A DNA stretch of 64,000 nucleotides, taken from the NCBI GenBank assembly GCA_004026145.2, contig CP034975.1:15876955-15940954 (forward strand). The letters run 5' to 3'. Within the stretch, counting starts at the first letter, position 1, and each line of letters opens with the position of its first letter. The DNA comes from Takifugu bimaculatus. Its lineage: Eukaryota; Chordata; Actinopteri; Tetraodontiformes; Tetraodontidae. The notes below the pieces were generated by a model that saw nothing but the letters and a program-made list of their open reading frames with translations, ran no database searches and was not told the DNA's origin. Made by a program: the position numbers and the translations under genes. Of this stretch, positions 63,598-64,000 are shown in pieces.

Positions 63598-64000
63598 GTA
63601 CGTGTGACCAAGCATGTTTTCCGGCTTTGCTTGCCTTTGACCTGTTAGATATTAAGTGACATAAGACCCCATCAACAGTGACGTCTCGTCTCCTGATGGC
63701 AAAACCATATGTGCTTTTACTTACTGTAAATAATATCAGCTGTTGCTATACAAGGAACCGCTGATGTTCATCTCCAGTTAAACTAGGCAGATTAGACCTC
63801 TACATGTTGCACTAATCCTGCCACCTGTGCCGAAGAAGAGTCATTTTTTATGTCAATTAATGCTTTGACTCTATGAACACGGCTAGCCAGCATATACAAC
63901 AATCCTGGTAGTTCCTGTTTTACCAGTATGAATCCAATTCTAGAATAACACAGAAACATATCTTGATTAATTCTCCAAAAGATGTTCATACAAGTAAAGC
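63598..64000 (+). other. med14: med14 intron at the window edge
   Basis: AT-rich sequence after the donor at 63598, with no further exon recognised before the window ends. Confidence 0.7.

Overview
This is a vertebrate, almost certainly teleost fish, genomic window. The genes are split by many short introns with GT/AG ends, the non-coding DNA is full of long (CA)n/(GT)n tracts, and the proteins read as fish versions of well known vertebrate families. I cannot name the species.

Layout. (1) 72-150 (+): last coding exon of a ceramide-kinase-like gene (cerkl), followed by its 3' UTR. (2) 2,388-14,954 (-): complete integrin alpha-4 (itga4), 28 coding exons, tail-to-tail with cerkl as in human. 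A CpG-rich upstream region near 15.8-16.2 kb probably holds its promoter and a non-coding first exon. (3) About 16.2-30.9 kb: a long stretch with no gene I can support, packed with simple repeats, including a (GATA)n tract, a poly-G tract, very long (GT)n/(AC)n arrays and a polypurine (GGAGA)n block. (4) 31,610-33,568 (+): complete ribosomal protein L8 (rpl8), five coding exons, behind a promoter with ZNF143-like and ETS-like motifs. (5) 35,753-35,879 (+): an unrecognised terminal-exon-like sequence antisense to the usp9 3' UTR. (6) 37,015-55,155 (-): complete USP9X-type deubiquitinase (usp9), 45 coding exons, with upstream non-coding exon(s) to about 58.05 kb. (7) 58,160-58,495 (+): a small unrecognised single-exon ORF divergent from usp9. 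(8) 58,975-63,597 (+), running off the window: 5' part of mediator subunit 14 (med14), 15 coding exons seen.

The genes do not form one pathway. Itga4 is a cell-adhesion receptor subunit, Rpl8 a ribosome component, Usp9 a deubiquitinase and Med14 the backbone of the transcription Mediator. The usp9/med14 and cerkl/itga4 pairs are conserved neighbours also seen in human (Xp11.4 and 2q31.3). Their joining through rpl8 looks like a fish-specific junction, and the repeat-rich gap lies at that junction.

Most notable observations: (a) every splice-site-proximal dinucleotide tract in cerkl, itga4 and usp9 obeys one strand rule, with (AC)n after 5' splice sites and (GT)n before 3' splice sites on the sense strand; (b) single-base reading-frame breaks occur in usp9 exon 43 and in itga4 exon 26, each otherwise surrounded by perfectly phased exons; (c) usp9 has an expanded Asn-Pro tail encoded by a G-rich minisatellite; (d) two unrecognised small coding candidates and two strong hairpins deserve a check. 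Family assignments rest on my memory of protein families. No database search was run.
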